Of a stretch of DNA of 64,000 nucleotides, positions 22,401-33,620 are shown in pieces. The notes under the pieces were generated by a model, which was given only the letters and a program-made list of their open reading frames with translations, was not told where the DNA came from and searched no databases. A program made the position numbers and the translations under genes. The DNA is from Bolinopsis microptera (taxonomy: Eukaryota > Ctenophora > Tentaculata > Lobata > Bolinopsidae): contig NC_087077.1 of NCBI RefSeq assembly GCF_026151205.1, positions 10,653,983 through 10,717,982 of the forward strand. The letters run 5' to 3'. How positions within the stretch are numbered: position 1 is the stretch's first letter; each line of letters begins with the position of its first letter.

Positions 22401-22859
22401 AAGTATAATCATGTTAAAATTCGTGCATACAACGTACAGTCGAATAATTGCCTGATTTTAAAATTTATACAGGTCATCCTCATCCAGGAATAAAAAGAAA
22501 TATAAATCTTACATGGCTAGAAACATTTAATTTGAATCTAGAACAAAATTAAGACTATCAGATTGTATGTACCAGTAGCACTGTTCCGGTTCGGATTACA
22601 GACAGCTACAATCACTTATAAAGGAACTTATAAATCAAGTTAGTTCTACAAAATGAATTTTAGAAGCTACAGCCGAATAACTAACTTTTCCCAACACAAT
22701 TTGAATTATGTTATAATTATAACATTTAATTATAAATATACATATTATTACCTTGACAGGAGTATTTTCACCATCCATACTGGCTCTGTTCCGTTCATTT
22801 GTGTCGGGTCGTTTCTTCAGGGCTCGTCTCTTTCCCGTTCCGTTAGCAACTGTTGCCAT
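19481..22859 (-). CDS. Small DUF4485-like protein (4 exons)
   Basis: Exons in transcription order are 22752-22859, 21122-21200, 20733-20808 and 19481-19649. Phases join exactly and give 143 aa. The N-terminus is basic (GKRRALKKRP). The middle and C-terminus match my recollection of the DUF4485 pattern: FKKEFDEVMGYLENLPSKQR, NNWLKKLKKAS, WREVRNEYIALMNNQL, then IIEPFTSRPQFGPLRPVP. From memory, that domain also sits at the N-terminus of the centrosomal protein CEP112. The function here is unknown. The protein is very short for a DUF4485 family member and lacks any long coiled coil. It could be a stand-alone domain, or the model may miss alternative 3' exons. Confidence 0.75.
19741..19805. repeat. 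Imperfect hairpin
   Basis: GTAAGGTTGG ... GAATGAG pairs with CTCATTC ... CCAACCTTAC around a short AGAAACTCCG loop. It may be a small foldback remnant. Confidence 0.55.
19825..19865. repeat. Short 12-mer tandem repeat (TGACTGCTTGTG)
   Basis: TGACTGCTTGTG is repeated three times, with a partial fourth unit. Confidence 0.85.
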
Positions 22860-24140
22860 ATTGATCTGACACAAGATTGATTGAAAAGAAAGCGAGAAAG
22901 CTGAGAAACAGTTTCATAATTTATACAAAATTGTTTTTAAAATATGCGGCCCTGGCTTTTGTGTTCGGTCGGCATAACTTCTTTGAATTGTATCTTTATA
23001 TCATATTGATTATAAAATATGCTGAAAATTGAAAATAATCGTGGCGACAATTCTCTTTGTAAGCTACTCTACAAGTGGTGTGACAAAAGAGCTAGAAATT
23101 CCGACCAGCTAGAAATTTACAGCCATACTAAAACCAGTGCGTGCCAGAACAGTCGCTTTAAAATTACCTCCAGCCGCCCACTGTCCAGCAGATTAAAAAC
23201 TTGTCTCAAGACATTATCCTCCGCTCGAGAGAGAGAGAGAGAGAGATGATAATATGAACATAAGACAAATCAAGAGATAGCGGTAGCATCTCGAGTGGAC
23301 TGCTTGCTGTATCGATAAGCAGAAGAACTGAAGAGAAAAGACACGTGCTCCACCACTGACGCAGCGGTCACGTGGTGCAGAAAGAGAGATTTGAGGTTAG
23401 ATAGAGAAGAGAGAAGTGGTCCCCTCGTGAGAGGAGGAGGAGGAGGAGTGTAGGATGGTCAGTTGGTGGTGTGACTGGAGGAGTAGTTCAATGTTATTGG
23501 AGATGTGGGTGGGGTGGTGAGTAGTGGTGAGGAAAAAATGTCTTGAAAGAGGAATTACATGAGGTAGTCCGTGCGAAAATATGTAAAAATAAGCGTGGGT
23601 CTGCTTTGAGGGTTTTCAAAATTAGCTGAGGTATGTTTCATTGAAGCAGGAAACTCCGCTCATATGTGTTTGAATCTTGGACTTTACAAAGGTAAAAATA
23701 GCGAGGTTTGTAACGATTCAAATCTTGAGGTCTGCAAAGATTAAAATGCTGAGGTTTGCATGCTCCAAATCTTTGCGTTGGAAAGAGTACAAGATCGACT
23801 TTTTTAGGCGACATAAATTGATCTTAAATCGTCATACGAGAAAGAAGTTAAGCAAAGGTTATTATATTTAAACAACTGTGACCGCATGCATGACGGCAAG
23901 AAATTCATCCTAAAATAAAGGAATAAAATTTCCATTTGACTAAACCGTCAATCAAAGAAAATTATGAAATTCTCGTCTAGTTATACTGGAATTGTATGTT
24001 ATAAAACATTAATAAGTTGAATATCGAAATTTGACCCTTACAAATTCCAGTTTAGAGATCAATTATCGCACATGTCAATGCAAATGAACGTAGTATAATT
24101 AAATCATTGTACACTGAATATAAATAAATGTCTAATATTA
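22860..24140. other. Upstream region of the DUF4485-like gene
   Basis: Non-coding as far as I can see. It holds a (GA)n run at about 23226-23247, a GAGGAGG-rich purine stretch at about 23424-23450, and two CACGTG hexamers at about 23342 and 23369. These could belong to a promoter region of the minus-strand gene that starts at 22859. Confidence 0.4.
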
Positions 24141-24144
24141 TTCT

Positions 24145-25773
24145 GTTTGTCTGTTTGTCTGTTTGTCTGTTTGTCTGATTGTCTGTTTGTATTTTTGTCT
24201 GTTTGTCTGTTTGCCTGTTTGTATGTTTGTCTGTTTATCTGATTGTCTGTTTGTATTTTTGTCTGTTTGTCTGTTTGCCTGTTTGTCTGTTTGTCTGTTT
24301 GTCTGTTTGTCTGTTTGTCTGTTTGTCTGTTTGTCTGTTTGTTTGTTTGTCTGTTTGTCTGTTTGTTTGTTTGTTTGTTTGTTTGTTTGTTTGTTTGTTT
24401 GTTTGTTTGTTTGTTTGTTTGTTTGTTTGTTTGTTTGTTTGTTTGTTTGTTTGTTTGTTTGTTTGTTTGTTTGTTTGTTTGTTTGTTTGTTTGTTTGTTT
24501 GTTTGTTTGTTTGTTTGTTTGTTTGTTTGTTTGTTTGTTTGTTTGTTTGTTTGTTTGTTTGTTTGTTTGTTTGTTTGTTTGTTTGTTTGTTTGTTTGTTT
24601 GTTTGTTTGTTTGTTTGTTTGTTTGTTTGTTTGTTTGTTTGTTTGTTTGTTTGTTTGTTTGTCTGTTTGTTTGTTTGTTTGTTTGTTTGTTTGTTTGTTT
24701 GTTTGTTTGTTTGTTTGTTTGTTTGTTTGTTTGTTTGTTTGTTTGTTTGTTTGTTTGTTTGTTTGTTTGTTTGTTTGTTTGTTTGTTTGTTTGTTTGTTT
24801 GTTTGTTTGTTTGTTTGTTTGTTTGTTTGTTTGTTTGTTTGTTTGTCTGTTTGTTTGTTTGTTTGTTTGTTTGTTTGTTTGTTTGTCTGTTTGTTTGTTT
24901 GTTTGTTTGTTTGTTTGTTTGTTTGTTTGTTTGTTTGTTTGTTTGTTTGTTTGTTTGTTTGTTTGTTTGTTTGTTTGTTTGTTTGTTTGTTTGTTTGTTT
25001 GTTTGTTTGTTTGTTTGTTTGTTTGTTTGTTTGTTTGTTTGTTTGTTTGTCTGTTTGTTTGTCTGCTTGTTTGTCTGTTTGTTTGTTTGTCTGTTTGTTT
25101 GTCTGCTTGTTTGTCTGTTTGTCTGTTTGTCTGTTTGTCTGTTTGTCTGTTTGTTTGTCTGTTTGTATGTTTGTCTGTTTGTCTGTTTGTCTGTTTGTCT
25201 GTTTGTCTGTTTGTCTGTTTGTCTGTTTGTCTGTTTGTCTGTTTGTCTGTTTGTCTGTTTGTCTGTTTGTCTGTTTGTTTGTTTGTCTGTTTGTCTGTTT
25301 GTCTGTTTGTCTGTTTGTCTGTTTGTCTGTTTGTCTGTTTGTCTGTTTGTTTGTTTGTCTGTGTGTCTGTTTGTCTGTTTGTCTGTTTGTCTGTTTGTCT
25401 GTTTGTCTGTTTGTCTGTTTGTCTGTTTGTCTGTTTGTCTGTTTGTCTGTTTGTCTGTTTGTCTGTTTGTCTGTTTGTCTGTTTGTCTGTTTGTCTGTTT
25501 GTCTGTTTGTCTGTTTGTCTGTTTGTCTGTTTGTCTGTTTGTCTGTTTGTCTGTTTGTCTGTTTGTCTGTTTGTCTGTTTGTCTGTTTGTCTGTTTGTCT
25601 GTTTGTCTGTTTGTCTGTTTGTCTGTTTGTCTGTTTGTCTGTTTGTCTGTTTGTCTGTTTGTCTGTTTGTCTGTTTGTCTGTTTGTCTGTTTGTCTGTTT
25701 GTCTGTTTGTCTGTTTGTCTGTTTGTCTGTTTGTCTGTTTGTCTGTTTGTCTGTTTGTCTGTTTGTCTGTTTG
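24145..25773. repeat. 1.6-kb (TGTTTGTC)n octamer array with a (TTTG)n core
   Basis: The outer parts are almost pure octamer TGTTTGTC (about 24145-24360 and 25050-25773). The core, about 24360-25050, is almost pure tetramer TTTG with occasional C interruptions. Near the left end the octamer carries an imperfect higher-order duplication containing GTATTTTTGTC. The array has no stops in several frames on both strands, so long Leu/Cys/Val/Phe or Thr/Asn/Lys/Gln frames arise as artefacts. Confidence 0.97.
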
Positions 25774-27232
25774 TCCCTGCTCACAAGCTTTGCGTATGAA
25801 ATCTTAAGTCCCACTTGTTCCTTTCGATGAAACTGATGGCCCGCTCATCGTTGGTACCATTTTAATGAATACAGCGCCACCAAATCCTTTTAACCTCATA
25901 AAGTATCAAACACAAACTACAAACTTAACGTACATGTTACCACTCCCCAAAAAGTTTATGACGAAATGGTCGACCAATCAACCGGATCGATCCTAAGAGC
26001 AACTAACTAGAAAATCATTAATGTGGATCGTTCATTCCGTTTCGTCTCAATTACAATAGATCAAAGACACGATTGCTTACGATAAAATCTAAACAAAATT
26101 TGCGTTCGTTTACTTTCCGAGTGTTAATTTAAAATGTTTAATATTTATTTCGGTTCGTTTGTTGAGAAGAGTTGCACATTGTGAAAATTTAAATCATTAA
26201 ACCTGGTCTAACTTGCCGCTTGACTGATCATATATCATCCGATCTACCGATGGTATTTTATTAATAAAAATGTTTGAATTTTAATTAAATTTGCTCGAAA
26301 GTTCACAGAGATCTCATAGTTCTCTTATTTTTATAAATATATTTATAAATAGTGCTGTCTTACTTAATTCAACTAGTTAAAAGTACGGATATTTAATAAA
26401 ATCGTGCGTAATAGATGTGTTTAAAGAATTCTGTAAAAATTTCTAGAATACAACTGCGAAGTTTTTATTTTATCTCTTTCTTTTATAGTAAAGAATAAAA
26501 TCGTCATCATATTTTCAGCATGTAAGAGTGTAAGAAACAAATATGTGCTGATGTGCTTTAAACTGAGTCACATCGTCCTGCTATCTGCTATCAGCATCAG
26601 TTAATTATCTCAAGTGCTGAGGAGAGTCAGCTGATAGCCCGGCAGTGTAACCTTAAGAAGCCTGACCACTGACTCACTGAGGGTATAGGCATTAGGGTAA
26701 ACAACTTTTTGGGACTAGGGTTAGGGTTACAAGGTTAGGAGCCCTGAAGTCTTTCTTAACCCTAAACGGTTCTCTAATCTCTACCCTAGTGTCTACCCTT
26801 GTCATCACGTGGTTGGGCTGATTGGAAACTGCCGATATAGAACCGTTCAATAACCGGCTACTATTCATATCAGAATACATTAAAACGGCGGTTATAATTA
26901 ACCGAAGCTGAAAGTTGAAACGCAGCCAATAATATTTTAAATACAGCCAGAATTACACGACCACCGAATTATAAACCAGCGTTTCTGTACATCATATAAA
27001 CAGGATTAAACAAATGCGGGATTATAGATGCCGGACGAATGAAGTGCTAACTAAATTGGGACGCAAAACCTCATTCTGAGGTCTTTATATTATAATGAAC
27101 TTGGAGGTCAGGGTCATCCGAAATTAAAATGCTCCGATTATGTGTCTATAAATCAAATACAGAGGCAGGAGATTGCGACTTTGTACAGTTTTTACTTTGT
27201 ATTTGGTTCCCCAAAACTGTTCAACAAAGTCT
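25774..27232. other. Intergenic, telomere-like motif near 26.7 kb
   Basis: No gene recognised. GGGTTAGGGTTACAAGG lies near 26718, with AACCCTAAACGG close by. These are short interstitial TTAGGG-like motifs. Confidence 0.45.
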
Positions 27233-27234
27233 TA

Positions 27235-27900
27235 CCTTATCGGACCTTATTTGGACGGACATTACTTGAACGGACATAATTATGAACGGACATTAATATG
27301 AACGCTAGAAGGCAATCAAAACCATCAAAAATCCGAATTTTTTTCATCTTTTTTTAAACGTTTTTTTAATTTTAGCAAATGATTTTTAAATCCATTTTTC
27401 ATACAGTAAGCAAAAAAAGCAGTCTTTAATCAGTAAACGTGTTAAAATATGTGTACATGATTGATTATATGTATTGTCTAATATCACATATCATCTTCAT
27501 CAAATGGGTTTTCGTGCATTAAATATTCCATGCTTAAAGCATCAGTAATACTACCTCGGTCCTGCATTTCAGTGCAAACTTTTACACAAGTAGGTTAACC
27601 TTAACGTGGAGCTTTCCCAGCACTTATCTGTTTCATTACCTCCCCTGAGTACTATGAACTATAACAACGTCGGACAATGTCCTTGGCAACACGATTTACC
27701 GTAATATCTAGAGGCTGAAATGTGAAACAAGTTAGTCATGTTGGCGGGGACTAGCTTATGAACTATGTTGTTGAGTGCCATAATTTCGTTGACTTTTTCT
27801 GTCAAGTGACCCTTGAAAACATCATATACTAGAAAAGTTTTCTGTGCCTCCGGCAGACCAATTGGCGAACCTTTCCGGCGGAATGAACTAAACACTTACT
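27235..27900 (-). mobile_element. Pogo-like (Tc1/mariner superfamily) element with transposase remnant
   Basis: A terminal repeat CCTTATCGGACCTTATTTGG begins at 27235 after a TA. The minus strand from about 27895 encodes a DDE-type transposase piece with TFLVYDVFKGHLTEKVNEI, where the Asp is the likely second catalytic residue, then LVPANMTNLF. A ~7-nt insertion breaks the frame before PLDITVNRVAKDIV. The C-terminal end is near 27490-27600 (QDRGSITDALSMEY). This is the pattern of pogo/Tigger DDE_1 transposases. The far terminal repeat is not found, so the element is truncated or decayed. Confidence 0.72.
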
Positions 27901-29239
27901 TACAAGTATCACAAAACATGTTACTGAGGTCTAGGAATTCGTCGTATCTTGAACTTGGAAGATGTGGTCAGCATAGATTATAAATCGTTTGATGAAGACT
28001 ATAAAAATATATGCGAATTCTATGAATTTATAAAGTTTTCAGTTGGTATCCCTAAACTGAATCACACGTACGACAACGTAAAATGATTGAAACCTACTCA
28101 AGTGGGGACATGATCATCATAACTCATAAGAATAGGGGGCGGGTTACAAAGACTAACAATATGACTCAAAAGACACCTACACTCTACAGTACTGTATTAA
28201 CATTTCACAATCTCTCCAAAGACAGTGCGGCCAATATCAAACGCGAATCTCAAAACCTAGTTAAAATCTTTTTTGGCAGCAAATCAATCACTAGGCTTAA
28301 TTGTGGCGAAGAAACTGTTCAACGCAGTCTTTAATTGTGATGTTTTAAAGATGGTCTGCTCTTTGAGAGCCGGCAAATCACGTATAAAACATGCACTCAT
28401 CAACTCGTGAGAAATGAGGTAAAAGTAAACTCTGAATGTACTGCAAACTTCTAAGAAACCCGCACGAAACTTCATATTCAAATTAGTTACAATATTTTAC
28501 ATAACATCACAGCTGATTCAATTCATATTTCATTAAAATCGCAGTGTTCAAATTTAGTTCAGCTTGTGTTAAGTGGAGAATTGTTTATAATTGTTATTAA
28601 CTTTTTAACACTCTGACTTTGTCATTGTTCAAATTGAAAGTGGTACCTGGCTCCGATCGTGATTGCAAGCAAAAAAACACAGTGTGAAATTGTATTGAGT
28701 AATTGATAACTGAAGCTTAGTGAGTTGAACTTGAAGTTTGTTAACTAGAGCTCAAGCTTATACTCTTTTAATTACTTCTTAACGTCTTAATGAACGTCAT
28801 TACTTTATTACACGGAGTGCACTGTTATAGGAAGTCGATAAGTACTTAAACAGTTTGATTTGTTATTTTTATATTAGCAATCATGAATATGCCAAATTGT
28901 ATACCGAAAAACCACCAAGTCAACAGCATATGGGCATGGCTTACGAGTACATTTGCACAAGTAAACATATTTATGAGGGTTTTTGTGACCAAAGAAGCAT
29001 TATAAAGTCAAGAAATAAAGACGAGCATCATTCTAAGACTAAAAATGTTTATTAAACGAATCTTTACGACTATAAAGTCTCAAAATAGGTTTAATATAAA
29101 ATACTCAACATATCTCCAAGACGTAGTGTGATATGAGTATGAGCCTTTGTTTTACGATGATGATCAAATAATGTCCGTGACATGTTCTCCATGCGACAAG
29201 CCCTAGCTAATCAGTAAATGCACCACTATTCGAGTCTTG
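27901..29239. other. Intergenic or decayed element interior
   Basis: Short open frames such as 28083-28334 (+) show no family resemblance I can name. Part may be the unrecognised remainder of the pogo-like element. Confidence 0.35.
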
Positions 29240-29245
29240 CATTCG

Positions 29246-29523
29246 CACGTGACCGTAAAACCGCGTGTCACATGACGTCCCGTGGGCGTGAAGACGCGCG
29301 CCACGTGAGCACTGACCACCATGCGGTGAGGACACGTGTTGGCCTTGAAGCTGTGACTTGAAATGCGGTATATCTGACCGAAGATCCCCCGTAACTTCTT
29401 TTACATCCAGACAAAATTAAAGATTAATTATGGATCACGTGTTCCGTCCACGTGATATATGGCACGTCGACTTAGCTGGAATTAATGTCAGCGCAGTGTA
29501 GCACGTCAAGTGAGGGTCACGTG
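29246..29523. promoter_or_regulatory. Cluster of six CACGTG (E-box) palindromes
   Basis: CACGTG occurs at 29246, 29302, 29333, 29436, 29449 and 29518, with near-matches (GGCACGTCG, CATGACGTCC) between. Known binders of CACGTG are bHLH/bHLH-LZ factors such as USF, Myc/Max, MITF/TFE and CLOCK-type. No gene start is recognisable within about 1 kb, so the target is unknown. A distal enhancer or an unannotated promoter is an inference. Confidence 0.55.
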
Positions 29524-31335
29524 CTAGGGACTATGTCTGCTCTTCATCTCTACATTTAATGAGTTGGATGTCATGCAATATTTCAGCCACTACGACCGTA
29601 TGGCCTCCTGCTTGAGTTTAGAAACTCCATAGGAGTGATCATGGGATCAAGTTTTTATGCCCTATTTTAAAGAAAAAGTGTCATATAATTATATCACAAG
29701 ATTGTCGTATCACAGGATTTGTTCTATCTTCAAAGTCTGGGACAAAAAATTGAGTATAACATGTACAGTGCCAACTTTTTGACCAGCGAAAAGTTGGTAA
29801 TGTACATGTTAACCGCGCTTAATATGCACAATTTTACTGCAAGCTCCTCTCTCGTTCAACTTCAATAGTGCACAAAGTGCCAGATACGCGCATTTTTGGC
29901 AAGTGGTTAAATACAAGTAGCTTCTTAACGAGCCAGAAGTAAGATTAATAGATAAGCAAATGGAATCTACTATCTTGCCTGTAGGAGTGTAGGCTGTTAA
30001 GGCTTAAACTTTTATAATTCTGAACATAATATTATGTAAATAGAAGATGCGGCTGAGTAAGAGGTTCAATAATAATTATATTTATCGAGCGGAAAATCCT
30101 AGTCGCCAAAAATTCGTAACAACATTTGTAACAACATTCCGACATTCTTAACAACATTCGTAACAATATTCCGACATTCGTAACAACATTGGTAACAACA
30201 TTTGTAACAACACTCGTAACAATATTCTTCACTTGCTTGATCCAATAACAAACACTTCGGACGAAGCCACAGCCGTTTATCCACAGTTCGACACGGCTGG
30301 ATTCATGTGTAATCAGAAACCTAAAACGAAACGGGTCTTCACAAGAGATCACATTAATAAAATGGAGTAAAAAAGATAATGAACTATCAACCCCTACGTT
30401 AATTAATTCTATTTCAATAGTGCAAATAAAGAGCATGATCCCATTTTGTTTATTAGCCCGTAGGACAAGGAGCATGTTTGTTTACTAAGCATCGATTTTA
30501 AATTCGATAAACTAAAATCAAATGCGGTTAACTGCTCCCTGATATGAAATTTTCTACTAAATTGAATTTTCTAGGTTACATAATAATGTTCGAGTGTTAT
30601 TATAATACGCCCTCAAAAACAAGTTTTCACGTACTAACGGACTACAAGTACAACGGTGTTTCTGACAGTCTGCAGTTTCATGGGTGAATGATGAATCGAG
30701 AACATAATTACCTGGAAATAACCATAATTTTACAAGACTCATACTTATCATACTTAATTTCGCAGATAAAATATATTCTATTGTATTCCTATATCGGACT
30801 CATTTGCCTATACTACGTGATACTTCAATTTCATGACACAATATTTCAGAGATTCAAACTACAAATTTCAAAAAACGATGAGACGATCTACACAGCACAA
30901 CTCTCTTGTTGCGGTAAATTGAACAATAGATACAATCTTTAATTAAAAGATTTGCAATCCTGGCTTTGTGTCTTTAGCCACATTTCAAGTATCACTTGTG
31001 TCAGTATTACTATTAAGCAACTTTAAGTTGATATTAAAACTATTATCAACAGCTAAAGGAGGAGCTGCAAACATAAAACTGATATCTTCGAAAATATAAC
31101 GCAGTGTCTAATGTCTAACATGTTACATGTCTACGGCTACCTTATTCGTTAATATTATGGCGGTTAAAAAGTTAAGTTACCATAAATGGGATTTTTTTAC
31201 TGTCTATGACAATCGCTCAATGGGCTTCTCAGTTGAGGTGATGAATGAGAGGGCTTGCAGGAAATTATTTAGTTGTTTCTGTTTTTGAACATTCCCTTTT
31301 TAAATCTCAATAACATAGTCGCTGAATGTCGCTTA
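29524..31335. other. Intergenic with a short GTTACNAATGTT-type repeat
   Basis: About 30105-30225 holds a 12-nt-type tandem repeat of ACATTCGTAACA variants. The 147-codon minus-strand frame at 30032-30475 is mostly this repeat. No gene is recognised elsewhere in the stretch. Confidence 0.5.
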
Positions 31336-31339
31336 TTTC

Positions 31340-31775
31340 AAGAAAATTGGACGATAGAAAAGTCTTAAAACTCGAAACATTTAGTACATCATTCGGTAGC
31401 TATGTTGAAATGTTGCTGTAAATGTGAACAATAACGGGTAACAGTGGAACCAGCAAGGATTCAGCGAGCATCATGGAATTAAGACATGTCAGTAGACAGA
31501 ATAGATATTAACCGAGGGTAGGTCTGTAGTGTCAACAGGAGCAGGCTCAGGTGGGATGAAATTGTAAATATTAAGATGGAAAATAATTTTCTCCTTCTCT
31601 TTGTTAATACATTATGTTTTCCGTATGTTATTCTGGAATGCTCATCCCTTGGAGATATTATCGTGATTGTAATTTATGGACACTCCAAAATCCAAATAGA
31701 GAAGATGACGGCGAACAAAAAATGTAGTCACTAACAGATAGTTGAGGAGGGTGGCTCTAAGGTTCCTATCGTAGT
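31340..31775. repeat. Left copy of a ~450-bp direct duplication
   Basis: It shares ATTCAGCGAGCATCATGGAA, TTAAGACATGTCAGTAGACA, AATAGAGAAGATGACG and GGTGGCTC with 33120-33603. The minus strand of both copies can be read to the same end, VNIYSVY followed by a stop. The class is unknown; a decayed transposon or duplicated exon is possible. Confidence 0.7.
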
Positions 31776-31835
31776 GTTAAAATATCAGTGCATTGCTTCC
31801 CAATTTCTATATATTATGTTGGACTCTAATTAGGT

Positions 31836-32354
31836 CAGGGTTAGGCCTAGGGTTAAGGTTAGGGTTAAGGTTAGGGTTAAGGTTAGGGTTAAGGTTAGGG
31901 TTAAGGTTAGGGTTAAGGTTAGGGTTAAGGTTAGGGTTAAGGTTAGGGTTAAGGTTAGGGTTAAGGTTAGGGTTAAGGTTAGGGTTAAGGTTAGGGTTAA
32001 GGTTAGGGTTAAGGTTAGGGTTAAGGTTAGGGTTAAGGTTAGGGTTAAGGTTAGGGTTAAGGTTAGGGTTAAGGTTAGGGTTAAGGTTAGGGTTAAGGTT
32101 AGGGTTAAGGTTAGGGTTAAGGTTAGGGTTAAGGTTAGGGTTAAGGTTAGGGTTAAGGTTAGGGTTAAGGTTAGGGTTAAGGTTAGGGTTAAGGTTAGGG
32201 TTAAGGTTAGGGTTAAGGTTAGGGTTAAGGTTAGGGTTAAGGTTAGGGTTAAGGTTAGGGTTAAGGTTAGGGTTAAGGTTAGGGTTAAGGTTAGGGTTAA
32301 GGTTAGGGTTAAGGTTAGGGTTAAGGTTAGGGTTAAGGTTAGGGTTAGGGTTAG
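31836..32354. repeat. Telomere-variant 12-mer array (TTAGGGTTAAGG)n
   Basis: About 42 near-perfect copies of GGTTAGGGTTAA, a dimer of the TTAGGG telomere unit and a TTAAGG variant, ending in three pure TTAGGG-type units. It is an interstitial array. Long Leu/Arg/Gly, Asn/Pro/Leu and Thr/Leu frames inside it are artefacts. Confidence 0.97.
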
Positions 32355-32574
32355 GCAATCAAAGTAACAGGGCTTGTTAGAGAGAAGAAGAAAAAAAGAA
32401 AAAGAAGAAAAGGTAGACATGATATAGTATATAAACAAGAGCTGCATTCGAAAATTTGCATGTGATCTTTAGATTTACAGTGACGATTTTGGTGAAGTTG
32501 ACATTTAAAAGTTGACGAGGTAAACTGATTTAGTTTCACCAGAGCTTAGCCCGGCCTATTTAAACAAGGAATCA

Positions 32575-32995
32575 GAGCTTGACCGGGATACCGGTCGGGA
32601 TTTGGCGTTTTTGTCCCGGTCCCGGTCCCGGCCGGGATTACCGTTTTGGTCGGGATATTAGCCGGGATTTTCAAAACAGAATTTGATCTTTTTAATCCAA
32701 TTTAGCTTCAAATTCGTATTTTATAACTTTGACTTAGACAAATGAAACGACTGTTAAGAATTGAACTAATCGAAATGAAAATTGAAACTCGAAGGATTGA
32801 TTAGATTTCAGGCTCATCTTCATGATCATTCGAAGATATAACGATGTTGATATCAATGTTGTCATCCTCTGCTTCTCTTAGTTCTCTTGCAGGAGAAGGT
32901 TGCTTTATACGAAGGTTGCTTAAAATGTTCCATTTCAACATAGAAATATCGTGAAAATCCTGGTCCCGGTCCCGGCCGGGACCAGGATTTTAAGA
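32575..32995. mobile_element. CCCGGTCCCGG-ended palindromic element, non-autonomous
   Basis: The left part has CCGGGATACCGG and TCCCGGTCCCGGTCCCGG (about 32580-32640). The right part is a perfect hairpin at 32954-32991 with arms AAAATCCTGGTCCCGG and its inverse around a 6-nt loop. Such GC-rich repeated ends suggest a hAT-like MITE, but no target duplication is identified. Confidence 0.5.
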
Positions 32996-33119
32996 ATTTT
33001 AAGAATCTGTAATGGGATTACGTATAAATGATCGTTTCTTTCTTTTTGTGAGATATTTTCTATCTCAATTTCAATCCCAGTAACCAAGTATTGCTCATTT
33101 GGAGGACAATTGGAGGACA

Positions 33120-33603
33120 GAAAATCCTAATACTCTAACCATTTAGTGCATCATTCGATGACTGGACTACGTTGAAATTTTGCTGTAAACGTGAACAATA
33201 TCAACGGGCAACAGCGCATCCAGCTGATTCAGCGAGCATCATGGAATTAAGACATGTCAGTAGACAGAATAGATATTGACCGAGGATGGGTCCGCAGCGT
33301 CAACTGGAGCAGTCTCAGGTGGGGATGTAAATTTTGAAATGAGAAATAATTCTATCCCTCTCTTCGTTAATACATGATGTCTTTTTCCGTATTTTTTTCT
33401 GGAATACTCACCATTGGGAATATTAATTTGTGATTGTAATTTATTGAAACTTCGAAATTGTAAATAGAGAAGATGACGACAAATAAAAATTGGAGTTACT
33501 AAAGGATAGTTCAGTGTTTTAAAAGGATCCTGACCAGGAGGAAGGGCAGACTTCCGATCGGGAATTTTTCGAGGAGGTGGCTCGAAAGCTCCTATCGCCA
33601 TGT
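33120..33603. repeat. Right copy of the ~450-bp direct duplication
   Basis: See 31340-31775. The two copies flank the telomere-like 12-mer array and the CCCGG element. This copy has an extra ~55 bp near 33520-33575 that the left copy lacks. Confidence 0.7.
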
Positions 33604-33620
33604 TATTTCCATATGAAATA

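Noticed and set aside
24145-25773. CRISPR-like array of repeats
   Set aside because: There are no spacers. Units are contiguous short tandem repeats, and the genome is animal.
24138-25830. Open frames of more than 500 codons on both strands
   Set aside because: They are the stop-free octamer/tetramer microsatellite read in several frames. There is no start context, splice logic or compositional sign of a protein.
30032-30475. A 147-codon minus-strand frame
   Set aside because: About a third of it is the GTAACAACATT tandem repeat, and the rest has no recognisable features or splice context.
31793-32447. Open frames of 180-205 codons with [16 protein letters not shown] or TLTLTL repeats
   Set aside because: They are translations of the 12-mer telomere-variant array and end with it.
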